Below are positions 53,164-60,824 of a DNA stretch of 64,000 bases, piece after piece. The notes beneath the pieces were generated by a model that worked only from the letters and a program-made list of their open reading frames with translations, ran no database searches and was not told the DNA's origin. How positions within the stretch are numbered: the stretch's first letter is position 1; each line of letters opens with the position of its first letter. The stretch comes from an uncultured Bacteroidales bacterium. Lineage in GTDB: Bacteria > Bacteroidota > Bacteroidia > Bacteroidales > UBA932. A program made the translations under genes and the position numbers. The DNA lies in the NCBI GenBank assembly GCA_934726455.1, contig CAKVDS010000001.1:1-64000 (forward strand), written 5' to 3'.

Positions 53164-55377
53164 ATGAAAACGAAACTCATAATGGTATCGCTTGCGCTCC
53201 TTGCCATGACAGGATGCGGCAAGCACAGCGAAGAGCAAAGGTATGTAGACACTCTCATGTCCAGGATGACTCTCGAAGAGAAGATTGGTCAAATGTGCCA
53301 GATGGCTGTCCATGGCGGGATGGTGACAGGTCCAGGTGGTGAGTCCTCGGACATAGAGGACCTGATAAAAGCAGGAAGTGTGGGATCCATATTGAGCATC
53401 AGGGATCCGGAAGAAATCATGAGGCTCCAAAGGCTCGCCGTGGACAGCAGCCGGCTCGGTATCCCGATTCTTTTCGGCTACGATGTAATACACGGATGCA
53501 GGATCATTTTTCCAGAGAATATCGGCATGGCTTCTTCTTGGGATATGGATGCGATACGTGATTATGCCCGGGTGGCCGCCGCAGAGTCCGCCGCCTACGG
53601 CTATCCGTGGACGTTCTCCCCGATGTGCGACATCTCTGCGGATTCCCGCTGGGGCAGGGTGTCGGAAGGTGCCGGAGAGGATCCTTACCTCGGTAGTCGT
53701 GTGGCCGAGAATATGGTGGCCGGTTATCAAGGGGATGACCTTTCCGACCCTTCGACGATTCTGGCCTGTGTCAAGCATTTCGCCGCTTATGGTGCGGCTG
53801 AGGCGGGCAGGGAATATAATACAGTGGACATGTCTGAGATGATGTTCCGCAACCTTTATCTCCCTCCGTATAAGGCTGCCATTGACGCCGGTGCGGGCAG
53901 CGTCATGTCTTCTTTCAATGACTATGACGGAATCCCGGCTTCCGGCAACAAGCGTCTTCTTGAGGGTCTGCTCCGCGGGGAACTTGGCTTTGACGGCTTC
54001 GTGGTGTCGGACTACAGTTCCATCTTTGAGCTGGTCAACCATGGCGTGGCGGCTGACGACAAGCAGGCTGCCGCGATGGCGATGAATGCCCATCTGAATA
54101 TGGGGATGGTGCTGAGCGGCTATCGCGAGCATGGTGCCGAACTTGTCCGTGAAGGCATTGTGAGCGAGAAGCTGGTGGATCGGATGTGCCGGGAGGTGCT
54201 TGTGCAGAAATACAGGCTCGGATTGTTCGAGGATCCGTACAGATACGGCAACGGACGCTGGAAGACGGAGATGTATCTTCCTGAAAACAAGGAAGTGGCG
54301 CGTGACGTGGCACGCAAGTCCATGGTGCTCTTGAAAAATGAGGGAGGAATACTGCCTCTCTCCGGGACGGAACGCCTTGCGCTCATCGGTCCATTTGCGG
54401 ACAATGGTGATGAGATGCTCGGTGCCTGGTCAGGCTTCGGTGAGGGGGACAGTACCGTGACTTTCCTGGCAGGCTTGAGGAAACGTTTCCCGGAAGCCAG
54501 GATAGAGAGTTGTGAGGGCAGCAAGGCTCTGGAATCAATATCTGGCGGGGTTGCAAGGGCCGTATCGCTGGCGCGTGGAGCGGATGTCGTGTTGATGGCC
54601 TTGGGGCTGCCGAACAAATGCAGCGGAGAAGCGGCAAGTCTCACTTCGCTGGATCTTCCTGAGCCGCAGCGTGAACTGTTCGATGCCGTCGCTGCCACAG
54701 GCAAACCTTTGGTTGTACTTCTTGTTACTGGGCGAGGGATGACCATAGCCGATCAGGCTGCCCGTGCAGATGCCCTGCTTGTCACCTGGCACCCGGGAAC
54801 CATGGCCGGCCCCGCACTTGCGGATGTGCTTTCCGGAGATTACAACCCTTCCGGGAAACTTACCCTCTCGTTCCCTTACGAAGTCGGTCAGCTGCCGATG
54901 CGCTATAATCACAAGAGCACAGGACGCGCCAAGACTGAACGCAATGCCGGAGAAAAATACATCTCTAAATACATGTTCACTCCTAACGGGCCGCTTTACG
55001 GGTTCGGGGACGGGCTGTCCTATACGGAGTTCACTTATTCCGGACTTGAAGTTCTTACACCTTCGGTGAATGTCGGTGAGGATGTGAAAGTGCGCGTCAA
55101 GCTGACCAACAGCGGGGATCGTGACGGAAGCGAGGTCGCCCAGCTCTATGTCAGGGATATTGTGGGCAGTACGACACGTCCGGTGATGGAACTCAAAGGA
55201 TTCCGAAAAGTGTTCCTCAAGGCAGGCGAGTCCGCGACAGTGGATTTCACCATCAAGGCTTCGGATCTGGAGTTCTCCCGTGCGGACGGTCAGTTCGCCC
55301 AGGAGAGCGGAGACTACAAACTCTGGGTCGGGGGCAGCACCCGCGATCTTCTCGAATCCGGATTCACAGTCAGGTGA
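53164..55377 (+). CDS. bglX: GH3-family beta-glucosidase lipoprotein
   Basis: 737 residues from ATG 53164; lipobox MTGC (Cys18). The longer frame to 53107 has no signal and is rejected. Domain order: GH3 TIM barrel (about 30-350), (alpha/beta)6 sandwich (about 375-600) and a C-terminal FN3-like domain (about 650-735). The nucleophile is Asp283 in GFVVSDYSS. HVAAYGAAEAGREYNTVDMSE-type motif: KHFAAYGAAEAGREYN. Probably cleaves terminal beta-glucose from oligosaccharides at the cell envelope. Divergent from the efflux operon. Confidence 0.93.
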   Translation: MKTKLIMVSLALLAMTGCGKHSEEQRYVDTLMSRMTLEEKIGQMCQMAVHGGMVTGPGGESSDIEDLIKAGSVGSILSIRDPEEIMRLQRLAVDSSRLGIPILFGYDVIHGCRIIFPENIGMASSWDMDAIRDYARVAAAESAAYGYPWTFSPMCDISADSRWGRVSEGAGEDPYLGSRVAENMVAGYQGDDLSDPSTILACVKHFAAYGAAEAGREYNTVDMSEMMFRNLYLPPYKAAIDAGAGSVMSSFNDYDGIPASGNKRLLEGLLRGELGFDGFVVSDYSSIFELVNHGVAADDKQAAAMAMNAHLNMGMVLSGYREHGAELVREGIVSEKLVDRMCREVLVQKYRLGLFEDPYRYGNGRWKTEMYLPENKEVARDVARKSMVLLKNEGGILPLSGTERLALIGPFADNGDEMLGAWSGFGEGDSTVTFLAGLRKRFPEARIESCEGSKALESISGGVARAVSLARGADVVLMALGLPNKCSGEAASLTSLDLPEPQRELFDAVAATGKPLVVLLVTGRGMTIADQAARADALLVTWHPGTMAGPALADVLSGDYNPSGKLTLSFPYEVGQLPMRYNHKSTGRAKTERNAGEKYISKYMFTPNGPLYGFGDGLSYTEFTYSGLEVLTPSVNVGEDVKVRVKLTNSGDRDGSEVAQLYVRDIVGSTTRPVMELKGFRKVFLKAGESATVDFTIKASDLEFSRADGQFAQESGDYKLWVGGSTRDLLESGFTVR

Positions 55378-55426
55378 ACTAAGCCTATGACTTGTACAAG
55401 TTAAAACTTGTTGTTGTATTTGCCAT

Positions 55427-55588
55427 GTGAAATTTGATGATGTGACAGGCGATGGGCGGCTTTGGGCCGTCAAATATGAAGGTCAGAGTGAGAATATGGA
55501 ATTGTGTGCCACGATCATGTGTCATACCATACAAGTGGCATTTGATTCAAAAATAAGAATACTTAAGTTTTATCCAAAAGTAGAATAA
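55427..55588 (+). pseudogene. Relic N-terminus of a toxin-like gene
   Basis: An ORF of 53 codons starts with GTG at 55427: its first 23 residues read VKFDDVTGDGRLWAVKYEG then QSEN. I recall that pattern as the N-terminus of a Bacteroidetes protein family encoded directly upstream of an XRE gene of the type seen at 57192, probably a toxin of a toxin-antitoxin pair. After about residue 24 the sequence no longer fits and stops at 55588. The rest of the gene is not found. It was probably cut when the SatD/DUF3307 cassette entered. The family recall is from memory and needs a search. The preceding 48 nt include palindrome ACTTGTACAAGT (55390-55401). Confidence 0.5.
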
Positions 55589-55660
55589 GCATTTAGGCTT
55601 ATAACGCCTAATCATAAGTCAAAACGCTTATTTTGTAGTATTATAAGTTGTTTTACTTAT
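55585..55660. promoter_or_regulatory. Three phased ATAAG-N8-CTTAT operator palindromes
   Basis: ATAAG-N8-CTTAT occurs at 55585-55602, 55614-55631 and 55643-55660, with exact 29-bp period. The third extends to TTATAAGT...ACTTATAA (55641-55648 and 55655-55662). The first extends to ATAAGC...GCTTAT. The array ends 7 nt before the -33 TTG at 55668. Spacing and symmetry are those of cooperative binding by a dimeric regulator, most likely the helix-turn-helix of the SatD-like protein that it precedes. Confidence 0.8.
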
Positions 55661-55667
55661 AAAATAC

Positions 55668-55697
55668 TTGCTGATAGAAATATTATTCATACCTTTG
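55668..55697 (+). promoter_or_regulatory. Complete Bacteroidetes promoter
   Basis: TTG (55668-55670), 19 nt, TACCTTTG (55690-55697): an exact TTG-N19-TAnnTTTG match, the only complete one I found here. Transcription should begin near 55703, giving a 25-nt leader before the ATG at 55728, with poly-A/C-rich sequence in the leader. Confidence 0.8.
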
Positions 55698-55727
55698 TAC
55701 CAAACAGTAATCAAACAAAATCAATCC

Positions 55728-56387
55728 ATGTATGCAACCATATCTGCTGATATAGTTTCTTCTACATCTTTGAGCATTGAAGAAACCATTGCTTTGAAAC
55801 AGCGAATAGAAGAATTGTTTTTTGTCCTTGAAAAAAAAACTCCCGGATTTTGGGGCAGACTAATAAAGGGGGATTACATAGAGTGCCTGCTACCATCAGT
55901 TACGGACAGCTTCAGGGCTGCTCTAATTATTAAGAGTTGCATCAAATCTTTTCCAGTGGCAGAATCAAAAGGGAAAAAACCATTTCAAATATATGGAATC
56001 CGTATGGCTATGGGGATAGGCGATATGCGTATCGTAGATAAAGAGCACGGCATGATGGATGGAGAGGCTATTTATTTATCAGGGCGGACATTAAGCGGAA
56101 TGGGAACTCCCAACAAAAATGGTACGTTTCTTATTGAAACAGCCTGTAAGAGACTGAACCCTGCTTTACATACCGTCGGTATTCTGACTGATGCCTTACT
56201 TAACAATGCAACAAGACGACAAAGTGAAGTCATTTACTATAAACTTTTATCCAAGACTGAGCAAGAAATAGCAAATATATTGGGGATAAAACAATCTGGA
56301 ATAAACCAGCATTCGACTTCTGCCAAATGGTACTGTATAGAAGAGGCGGTGAATTATTTTGAGCAACTAAACTTTGAAAACGCATGA
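55728..56387 (+). CDS. SatD-like protein: cyclase-fold domain with C-terminal helix-turn-helix
   Basis: 219 residues from ATG 55728; the longer frame begins with the promoter TTG. Residues 3-135 carry a class III nucleotide-cyclase-like pattern: SADIVSSTS with Asp8, KGDYIECL with Asp49, AMGIGDMRI (94-102) and GEAIYLSGRTL (112-122, like GDAVNLAARL). Residues about 174-198 form a helix-turn-helix (TEQEIANILGIKQSGINQH). SatD family members are of unknown role as far as I know. The next gene overlaps by 4 nt. Visibly AT-rich against the flanks, so probably transferred. Whether it makes a cyclic nucleotide is unproven; the purine-specificity residues cannot be assigned. Confidence 0.7.
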   Translation: MYATISADIVSSTSLSIEETIALKQRIEELFFVLEKKTPGFWGRLIKGDYIECLLPSVTDSFRAALIIKSCIKSFPVAESKGKKPFQIYGIRMAMGIGDMRIVDKEHGMMDGEAIYLSGRTLSGMGTPNKNGTFLIETACKRLNPALHTVGILTDALLNNATRRQSEVIYYKLLSKTEQEIANILGIKQSGINQHSTSAKWYCIEEAVNYFEQLNFENA

Positions 56388-57091
56388 ATAACTGGGTATT
56401 GTTAAGTTTATTGACAGCTCACGTGATAGGAGATTTTTATCTGCAAAACGATAAAAATTGCAAGAAGAAAGAAGAACTGAAACTCAAAAGCCCATTTTTA
56501 TATATTCATTCTGCAATTATAGGATTGCTTTCATGGGCATTTGTTCCGGCTGCGGATTTCTGGCCTTTTGCTTTGCTCATATTTTTGACACATTTGGTGT
56601 TTGATGCTATAAAATCGTATATGTATAAAGGACTGGTGTCATTTTTAACAGACCAAATAGCACATGTTACGATTTTATGTTTCATTGCGTATCAATATGT
56701 GCCGACAAGCCATTTATTGATCCAGAATATAAGTTTCTTTGAAAATATGTCCGTTCCGGCATTTATGTTCGCCACACTATGCTGCTTGAAACCTACAAAC
56801 ATTCTTATTAAACTGATATTGGAGCGATACAAAATAGGAGAAACGGAATCTTGTGGAAATATAAAAAATGCAGGTGCACTTATCGGGAACTTGGAACGAA
56901 TTCTGACATTAGTGTTTGTACTGATAGGTCAATATGAATCTATCGGATTCATCATTGCTGCCAAATCATTACTTAGGTTTAAGGATACCGATACGGCTAA
57001 AACAGAATATGTGTTGGCTGGAACATTATTGAGTTTCAGTATAGCAACCCTTTGCGGATTAGTAGTAAAACAATTTTTCCACATATCCTGA
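56384..57091 (+). CDS. DUF3307 polytopic membrane protein
   Basis: 235 residues, about six membrane helices. Three polar intramembrane motifs stand out: HVIGDFYLQ (His13, Asp17, Gln21), HLVFDAIK (His70, Asp74, Lys77) and DQIAHV (Asp90, Gln91, His94). Such His/Asp clusters may bind metal or catalyse a hydrolysis, but no activity is known to me. The C-terminal AGALIGNLERILTLVFVL and ARTEYVLAG-type segments (KTEYVLAGTLLSF) are typical of the family. Translationally coupled to the SatD-like gene (ATGA). Probably the membrane partner or effector of that protein. Confidence 0.8.
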   Translation: MNNWVLLSLLTAHVIGDFYLQNDKNCKKKEELKLKSPFLYIHSAIIGLLSWAFVPAADFWPFALLIFLTHLVFDAIKSYMYKGLVSFLTDQIAHVTILCFIAYQYVPTSHLLIQNISFFENMSVPAFMFATLCCLKPTNILIKLILERYKIGETESCGNIKNAGALIGNLERILTLVFVLIGQYESIGFIIAAKSLLRFKDTDTAKTEYVLAGTLLSFSIATLCGLVVKQFFHIS

Positions 57092-57191
57092 TTTAGGATT
57101 TTAAGGACAATCATAAAGGATTTTCTGACAAGTCTTTTCAGTTATCAATTATTTAAGTGATGCATTTAATGTAGAAGATATAAGGGTGGCA

Positions 57192-57644
57192 ATGAGCAAA
57201 ACGATTGATTTTATACGGTCCAACTCCGGAGGCTCGGGCGACAAATGGAAATCCGAAGCCCTATGGCGTAAGGACAATAGGGGCTGGCTGAAATATTCGA
57301 GCCTTATAGCCATCAGGACGAGGTCAAGAATGCGTGCAGTTGGCATGACACAGAAGAGCCTTGCAGAAAAGATGGGTTGCTCGCAACAGTATGTCTCATT
57401 GCTGCTCAAGGGAGGAGAAAACATGACATTGGAGACCATCGCCAAACTTGAGGAAGCTCTTGGCTTCAGCCTCCTCTCATTGTCCGGCGACCATGAAATA
57501 GGCGGCACTTGTCTCAGCGAGCCTGGGCATCCTGCCTACGGGGTGCTGAAGCAGATGCCTCCGTCAGGTGAATCTCTCGTGTCAGAAAGGGAGAGGGGTG
57601 TAGCCGAGCCAGTGGAGGGCAGTGCAGCCCCAGAGGAGGATTAA
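57192..57644 (+). CDS. XRE-family helix-turn-helix protein, antitoxin-like
   Basis: 150 residues from ATG 57192; an in-frame GTG at 57186 also exists. The HTH is MTQKSLAEKMGCSQQYVSLLLKG (about 53-75), shown in part. The preceding WRKDNRGWLKYSSLIAIRTRSR segment is typical of XRE antitoxins that follow a toxin gene in Bacteroidetes. The expected toxin is missing; its possible relic is at 55427-55588, on the far side of the SatD/DUF3307 genes. The C-terminal 50 residues are Gly/Ser/Glu-rich and overlap the 3' end of the DASS transporter by 63 nt, so that tail may be a later read-on. Confidence 0.8.
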   Translation: MSKTIDFIRSNSGGSGDKWKSEALWRKDNRGWLKYSSLIAIRTRSRMRAVGMTQKSLAEKMGCSQQYVSLLLKGGENMTLETIAKLEEALGFSLLSLSGDHEIGGTCLSEPGHPAYGVLKQMPPSGESLVSERERGVAEPVEGSAAPEED

Positions 57645-59105
57645 AAGCCAGCACAGGGTCATCATGATGATGCCGTACTTGAAAGTGTCGCTCCAGCTGT
57701 ACTGCCCTGTGTTGTAGAGCAGGGCGGCCGGCTTGCTGTTGAACGGAAGCACGTACACATGCTCGATGAGCATCGCCATGGGGAATGCGAGACTGAGCCG
57801 GGGGAGGTTGAATTTCTGCTCGACCCCGAGGGCAATGGGGATGAATATCATCGTGCGCATGGTCTTGGACTGGAAAATGAGTCCGCTGTACATCATCATG
57901 AACGTCAGGATGACATAGAGCAGCCAAAAGGGCGTCTGCACACTGACGCCGAGGCTGTTGAAGCAGGCATCGACCAGGGTTGCCGGCAGTTTAGTGGCAT
58001 CAAGCCCGGCCCCGAGAGTGTAGGCTCCGGCGGAGAAAAGCATCAGATGCCAGGGGATGTCCACATCGTTCCACTTTACCACTCCGATACCCGGGAGCAG
58101 AGCGATCACAGCTCCTATGAAGGCCACTGTCGTAGCATCGATACCATGGAGTTTGTCTGTAGACCAGAGGATGAGGACTCCGAGGAAAATGGCCACAGCC
58201 TTGTACTCTTCGGCGGTCATCTTGCCCATGGCTTCGAGTTCGGTACGCAGCCTTGCAAGCCCTCCCTCAATCTGCGGGCGCTGTTCTTCCTTTTTCATCG
58301 GGAACACCCACTTCTGCGCGACCAGCCAACCGAGCAGGATCATGATGACCGTGAGCGGGAAGCAGGCTATGAACCAGTCGCTGTAGCCTATGGAAGAGCC
58401 GTAGACTCCCATGAACAGGGATATTGCGAGCAGATGGGCTCCTGAGCCTGTGAGAAATCCCGTGGCGCCGATGTTGATCTCGAATAGGTTCTGCAGCACC
58501 AGGTTGCGTCCGAAATTGTTGCGCTTCCCCTCGCCGGCCCCGTAGATGGCGCAGACCACCATGAAGATGGGCAGCAGTATCGTCGCCTTGGCTGTGGTGG
58601 CCGAGATGAAGGCCGAGAGGACGAGGTTGATGACTATGAAGCTGAAAAACACTCCCTTGGCCGTGTGCCCGAACTTGAGCACGAACCACAGCGCGAATCT
58701 CTTGGCGACCCTTGTCTTGACCAGCATCGAGGCCAGGACAAACGAGAGGATGTTGAGCCACATCACCGGATGCCCGAGCTGGGCGAATGCCGTCTTTTGA
58801 GGGACAACGCCGGTGAGGACGATGGCCAATATTATGATGAGGGATGTCAGATAGCTCGGTATCGCCTCTGTCATCCACAGCACTATGCCGGCGAGAAATA
58901 TCGCCAGCATCGACTTCTCTTCCGGGGTCTGGAGAAAACTTATCTCCAGCACCCAGTTGAAGAGTATGAAGAGCAGGATTGCCAAAGGCCCGCCGATGCG
59001 GGCCATGCCTTTCTCAAATCGGGACTTGCGTATCTTCGGGAGTTTCTCGAGATTGTAGTTTCCCATGTCGAGAGGGTCATGTTCGCGTCTACGGGCCTCT
59101 GCCAT
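57582..59105 (-). CDS. DASS/SLC13-family anion symporter
   Basis: 507 residues from ATG 59105; the Met at 59198 overlaps the CYTH gene. About 11-12 helices; SLC13 marks include LAGIVLWMTEAIPSYLTSL, GFLTGSGAHLLAISLF (first SNT-like binding turn in altered form) and the second half KVKWNDVDIPWHLMLFSAGAY (key WNDVDIPWHLMLF). The family moves dicarboxylates, phosphate or sulfate with Na+. Last gene of a five-gene operon with a porin, lamin-tail lipoprotein and two CYTH-like proteins, so an inorganic anion such as phosphate is a reasonable guess. Confidence 0.85.
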   Translation of the reverse strand: MAEARRREHDPLDMGNYNLEKLPKIRKSRFEKGMARIGGPLAILLFILFNWVLEISFLQTPEEKSMLAIFLAGIVLWMTEAIPSYLTSLIIILAIVLTGVVPQKTAFAQLGHPVMWLNILSFVLASMLVKTRVAKRFALWFVLKFGHTAKGVFFSFIVINLVLSAFISATTAKATILLPIFMVVCAIYGAGEGKRNNFGRNLVLQNLFEINIGATGFLTGSGAHLLAISLFMGVYGSSIGYSDWFIACFPLTVIMILLGWLVAQKWVFPMKKEEQRPQIEGGLARLRTELEAMGKMTAEEYKAVAIFLGVLILWSTDKLHGIDATTVAFIGAVIALLPGIGVVKWNDVDIPWHLMLFSAGAYTLGAGLDATKLPATLVDACFNSLGVSVQTPFWLLYVILTFMMMYSGLIFQSKTMRTMIFIPIALGVEQKFNLPRLSLAFPMAMLIEHVYVLPFNSKPAALLYNTGQYSWSDTFKYGIIMMTLCWLLILLWGCTALHWLGYTPLPF

Positions 59106-59116
59106 GTCTTGAGATG

Positions 59117-59590
59117 TTATTTCCAGTTTTTGTAAGGGTTCTTCATCAACATCGAGTTGTAGTAGCGCTTGTCGCCGGTGACCTCGGCAGCGAGCCACGA
59201 CGGCCGCTCGAAACTTTCATCCTCCGCCCCGAGCTCCACTTCAGCCACGACGAGCCCTTCGTTGTCGCCGTAGAACTCGTCAACCTCGAAGTTGTGATTG
59301 CCCTTGGGAATGATGTACCTTGTCTTGTCGATGATGCCGGGTTCGCACAGCTCCAGAAGTTCGCGTACGTCCTCGACCGGGATTTCTTTCTCCCATTCGA
59401 AACGGCTCGCCCCGCTCCGGCTTCCTATCCCCTTGATGGTGATGTAACCTTTGTCGCCCTTGATCCTCACACGCACCGTCCTCTCGGGTACGGAGCACAG
59501 GTAGCCCTGGGTGATTCTGACCGCCTTAGTGGCTTCGGCCTTGTAACCGTCGCCGTTTACCAGAAATTTCTTTTCGATTTCCTGTCCCAT
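59117..59590 (-). CDS. CYTH-domain (triphosphate tunnel) protein
   Basis: 157 residues from ATG 59590. The N-terminal ExExK motif is MGQEIEKKFLV (Glu4, Glu6, Lys8), followed by charged strand pairs RVRIKGDKGYITIKG and SRFEWEKEIPV, then VDEFYGDNEGLVVAEVEL, all as in triphosphate tunnel metalloenzymes. These hydrolyse triphosphate compounds such as inorganic triphosphate or thiamine triphosphate, with Mg2+ in the tunnel. 11 nt upstream of the DASS gene, 4 nt downstream of the second CYTH-like gene. Confidence 0.92.
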   Translation of the reverse strand: MGQEIEKKFLVNGDGYKAEATKAVRITQGYLCSVPERTVRVRIKGDKGYITIKGIGSRSGASRFEWEKEIPVEDVRELLELCEPGIIDKTRYIIPKGNHNFEVDEFYGDNEGLVVAEVELGAEDESFERPSWLAAEVTGDKRYYNSMLMKNPYKNWK

Positions 59591-59594
59591 GATG

Positions 59595-60239
59595 TTATTC
59601 GTTTGCAAGGGTTTTGTCGGACATTCCGATGACCCGCTTGATGGCTTGAAGATAGTTTATATTTTCCACACCTTCAAGTCCGCAGTCGGCCACGGTCTTG
59701 CGTATGTCCTCGATCTCGGTGGATTCGGAGTTGATGGTCTCCACTTTGGCCCCGTTGATGAGGACGTTGCCGAATTCGCAGATGGTGCCGTTGACCATGT
59801 ATCCGAAGCGCTGCTTATGCACTCTGACCGCCGCCAAGTCCGGGCAGGCCTTCACTATGGAGATGAACTCCCCGAGACTGTAACTGTCCTGCGACAGTTC
59901 CGGCATCGGCACCATGAAAGCCGGGAACACTTCATCTTCAAGTACTTGGCGTGAAATCGGGAACTCTCCTTTCATCAGCGGGTTCCACTGCTCGAAGCCG
60001 TCCACGGTGCAGATGTAAGTCTTTATGTCCATCTTGCCGCCCCTGATCTTGGTGTTGTTGATGTCGTTGGCCCTTGAGATGATGTATATTTCATCGCTCT
60101 CCCTCTCCCAGACCTTTTCCGGTACGGGTACGGACAGCCTTGACATGCGGTAGTGCGCCTTGCTGAAGTCCTGTCCGAAGGAGCGGAATTCGAAGCGCGG
60201 TTTCGATTCCTCTCCTATTTTCAGTTCCTTCTCAGACAT
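59595..60239 (-). CDS. Second CYTH/VTC-like tunnel-fold protein
   Basis: 214 residues, no signal. Its beta strands carry alternating charge as in triphosphate-tunnel folds: RFEFRSFGQDF at the start, NNTKIRGGKMDIKTYI in the middle, AVRVHKQRFGYMV and ETINSESTEIEDI later, ending NINYLQAIKRVIGM. I recall similar 'YEFRxFG ... KIRDGLMDIK' proteins as CYTH relatives in other bacteria. It lacks the standard ExExK. It shares one base with the upstream lipoprotein's stop and is 4 nt before the CYTH gene. A polyphosphate-polymerase (VTC-like) role is a hypothesis. Confidence 0.55.
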   Translation of the reverse strand: MSEKELKIGEESKPRFEFRSFGQDFSKAHYRMSRLSVPVPEKVWERESDEIYIISRANDINNTKIRGGKMDIKTYICTVDGFEQWNPLMKGEFPISRQVLEDEVFPAFMVPMPELSQDSYSLGEFISIVKACPDLAAVRVHKQRFGYMVNGTICEFGNVLINGAKVETINSESTEIEDIRKTVADCGLEGVENINYLQAIKRVIGMSDKTLANE

Positions 60240-60802
60240 TATTCTCCGAGTTTGAGCACTTCTGTGCCGTCCACGTTGGCCTTGCCCGGGGTGGCTTCAG
60301 GCTGGATGTACCATTTTCCGTCCTTGTTGCGGCCGTATGAACCCTTGATCTTCTTGTCCGGGGTAGGGTGGTTGACCAGATTGAAGTCATCCACAGCGGT
60401 GCTTCCGTCAGGCTTGAGAAGAGTTATATGCACTGCCTTCTTGGCGGAGAGTCCGCTGCTGAATACCAGAGTCTTGTCGTAACCTTCCTGCGCCTCTCCC
60501 GCGATCACCACGTCCTCGCTGTAGAGAAGCAGGTACTCACCCGCCTTCATTGTGCGGGAAGAGGCGGTCCAGACGATGCCGTTGTCATCCTTGCTGATCT
60601 GGATGCCGGTGATGTCGATGGCCTCAGAGGCCCCGTTGTATAGTTCGATGAACTTGTCGTTGCCGTTGAGCTCGTTGAGGACAAGCCCGCTGTAGTCGGT
60701 ATTGTTCTCGTCTGCAGGCCCATCGTAGGCCTTGTCCTTTTCGCATGAGAGGGCGAGTGCTGCAAGCAGTGCAGCTGAAATGAATCTTACAGTCTTTTTC
60801 AT
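60239..60802 (-). CDS. Lamin-tail-domain lipoprotein
   Basis: 187 residues; N-terminal lipoprotein signal MKKTVRFISAALLAALALSC (lipobox LALSC). The rest is one lamin-tail (LTD) immunoglobulin-like domain: LVLNELNGNDKFIELYN, then IDITGIQISKDD and KAGEYLLLYSED. LTD is a structural or DNA/protein-binding module often on secreted nucleases; no nuclease domain is here. 22 nt downstream of the porin and sharing one base with the next gene. Confidence 0.8.
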   Translation of the reverse strand: MKKTVRFISAALLAALALSCEKDKAYDGPADENNTDYSGLVLNELNGNDKFIELYNGASEAIDITGIQISKDDNGIVWTASSRTMKAGEYLLLYSEDVVIAGEAQEGYDKTLVFSSGLSAKKAVHITLLKPDGSTAVDDFNLVNHPTPDKKIKGSYGRNKDGKWYIQPEATPGKANVDGTEVLKLGE

Positions 60803-60824
60803 ATCTCTATAATACTTATATTTA

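Noticed and set aside
55390..55401. ACTTGTACAAGT palindrome as a GH3 terminator
   Set aside because: It is short, AT-moderate and has no T-run; chance or a minor operator is as likely.
55585..55660. 29-bp periodic repeats as a CRISPR array
   Set aside because: Only the ATAAG and CTTAT half-sites repeat; the sequence between them differs in each unit and there are no cas genes. They fit promoter operators better.
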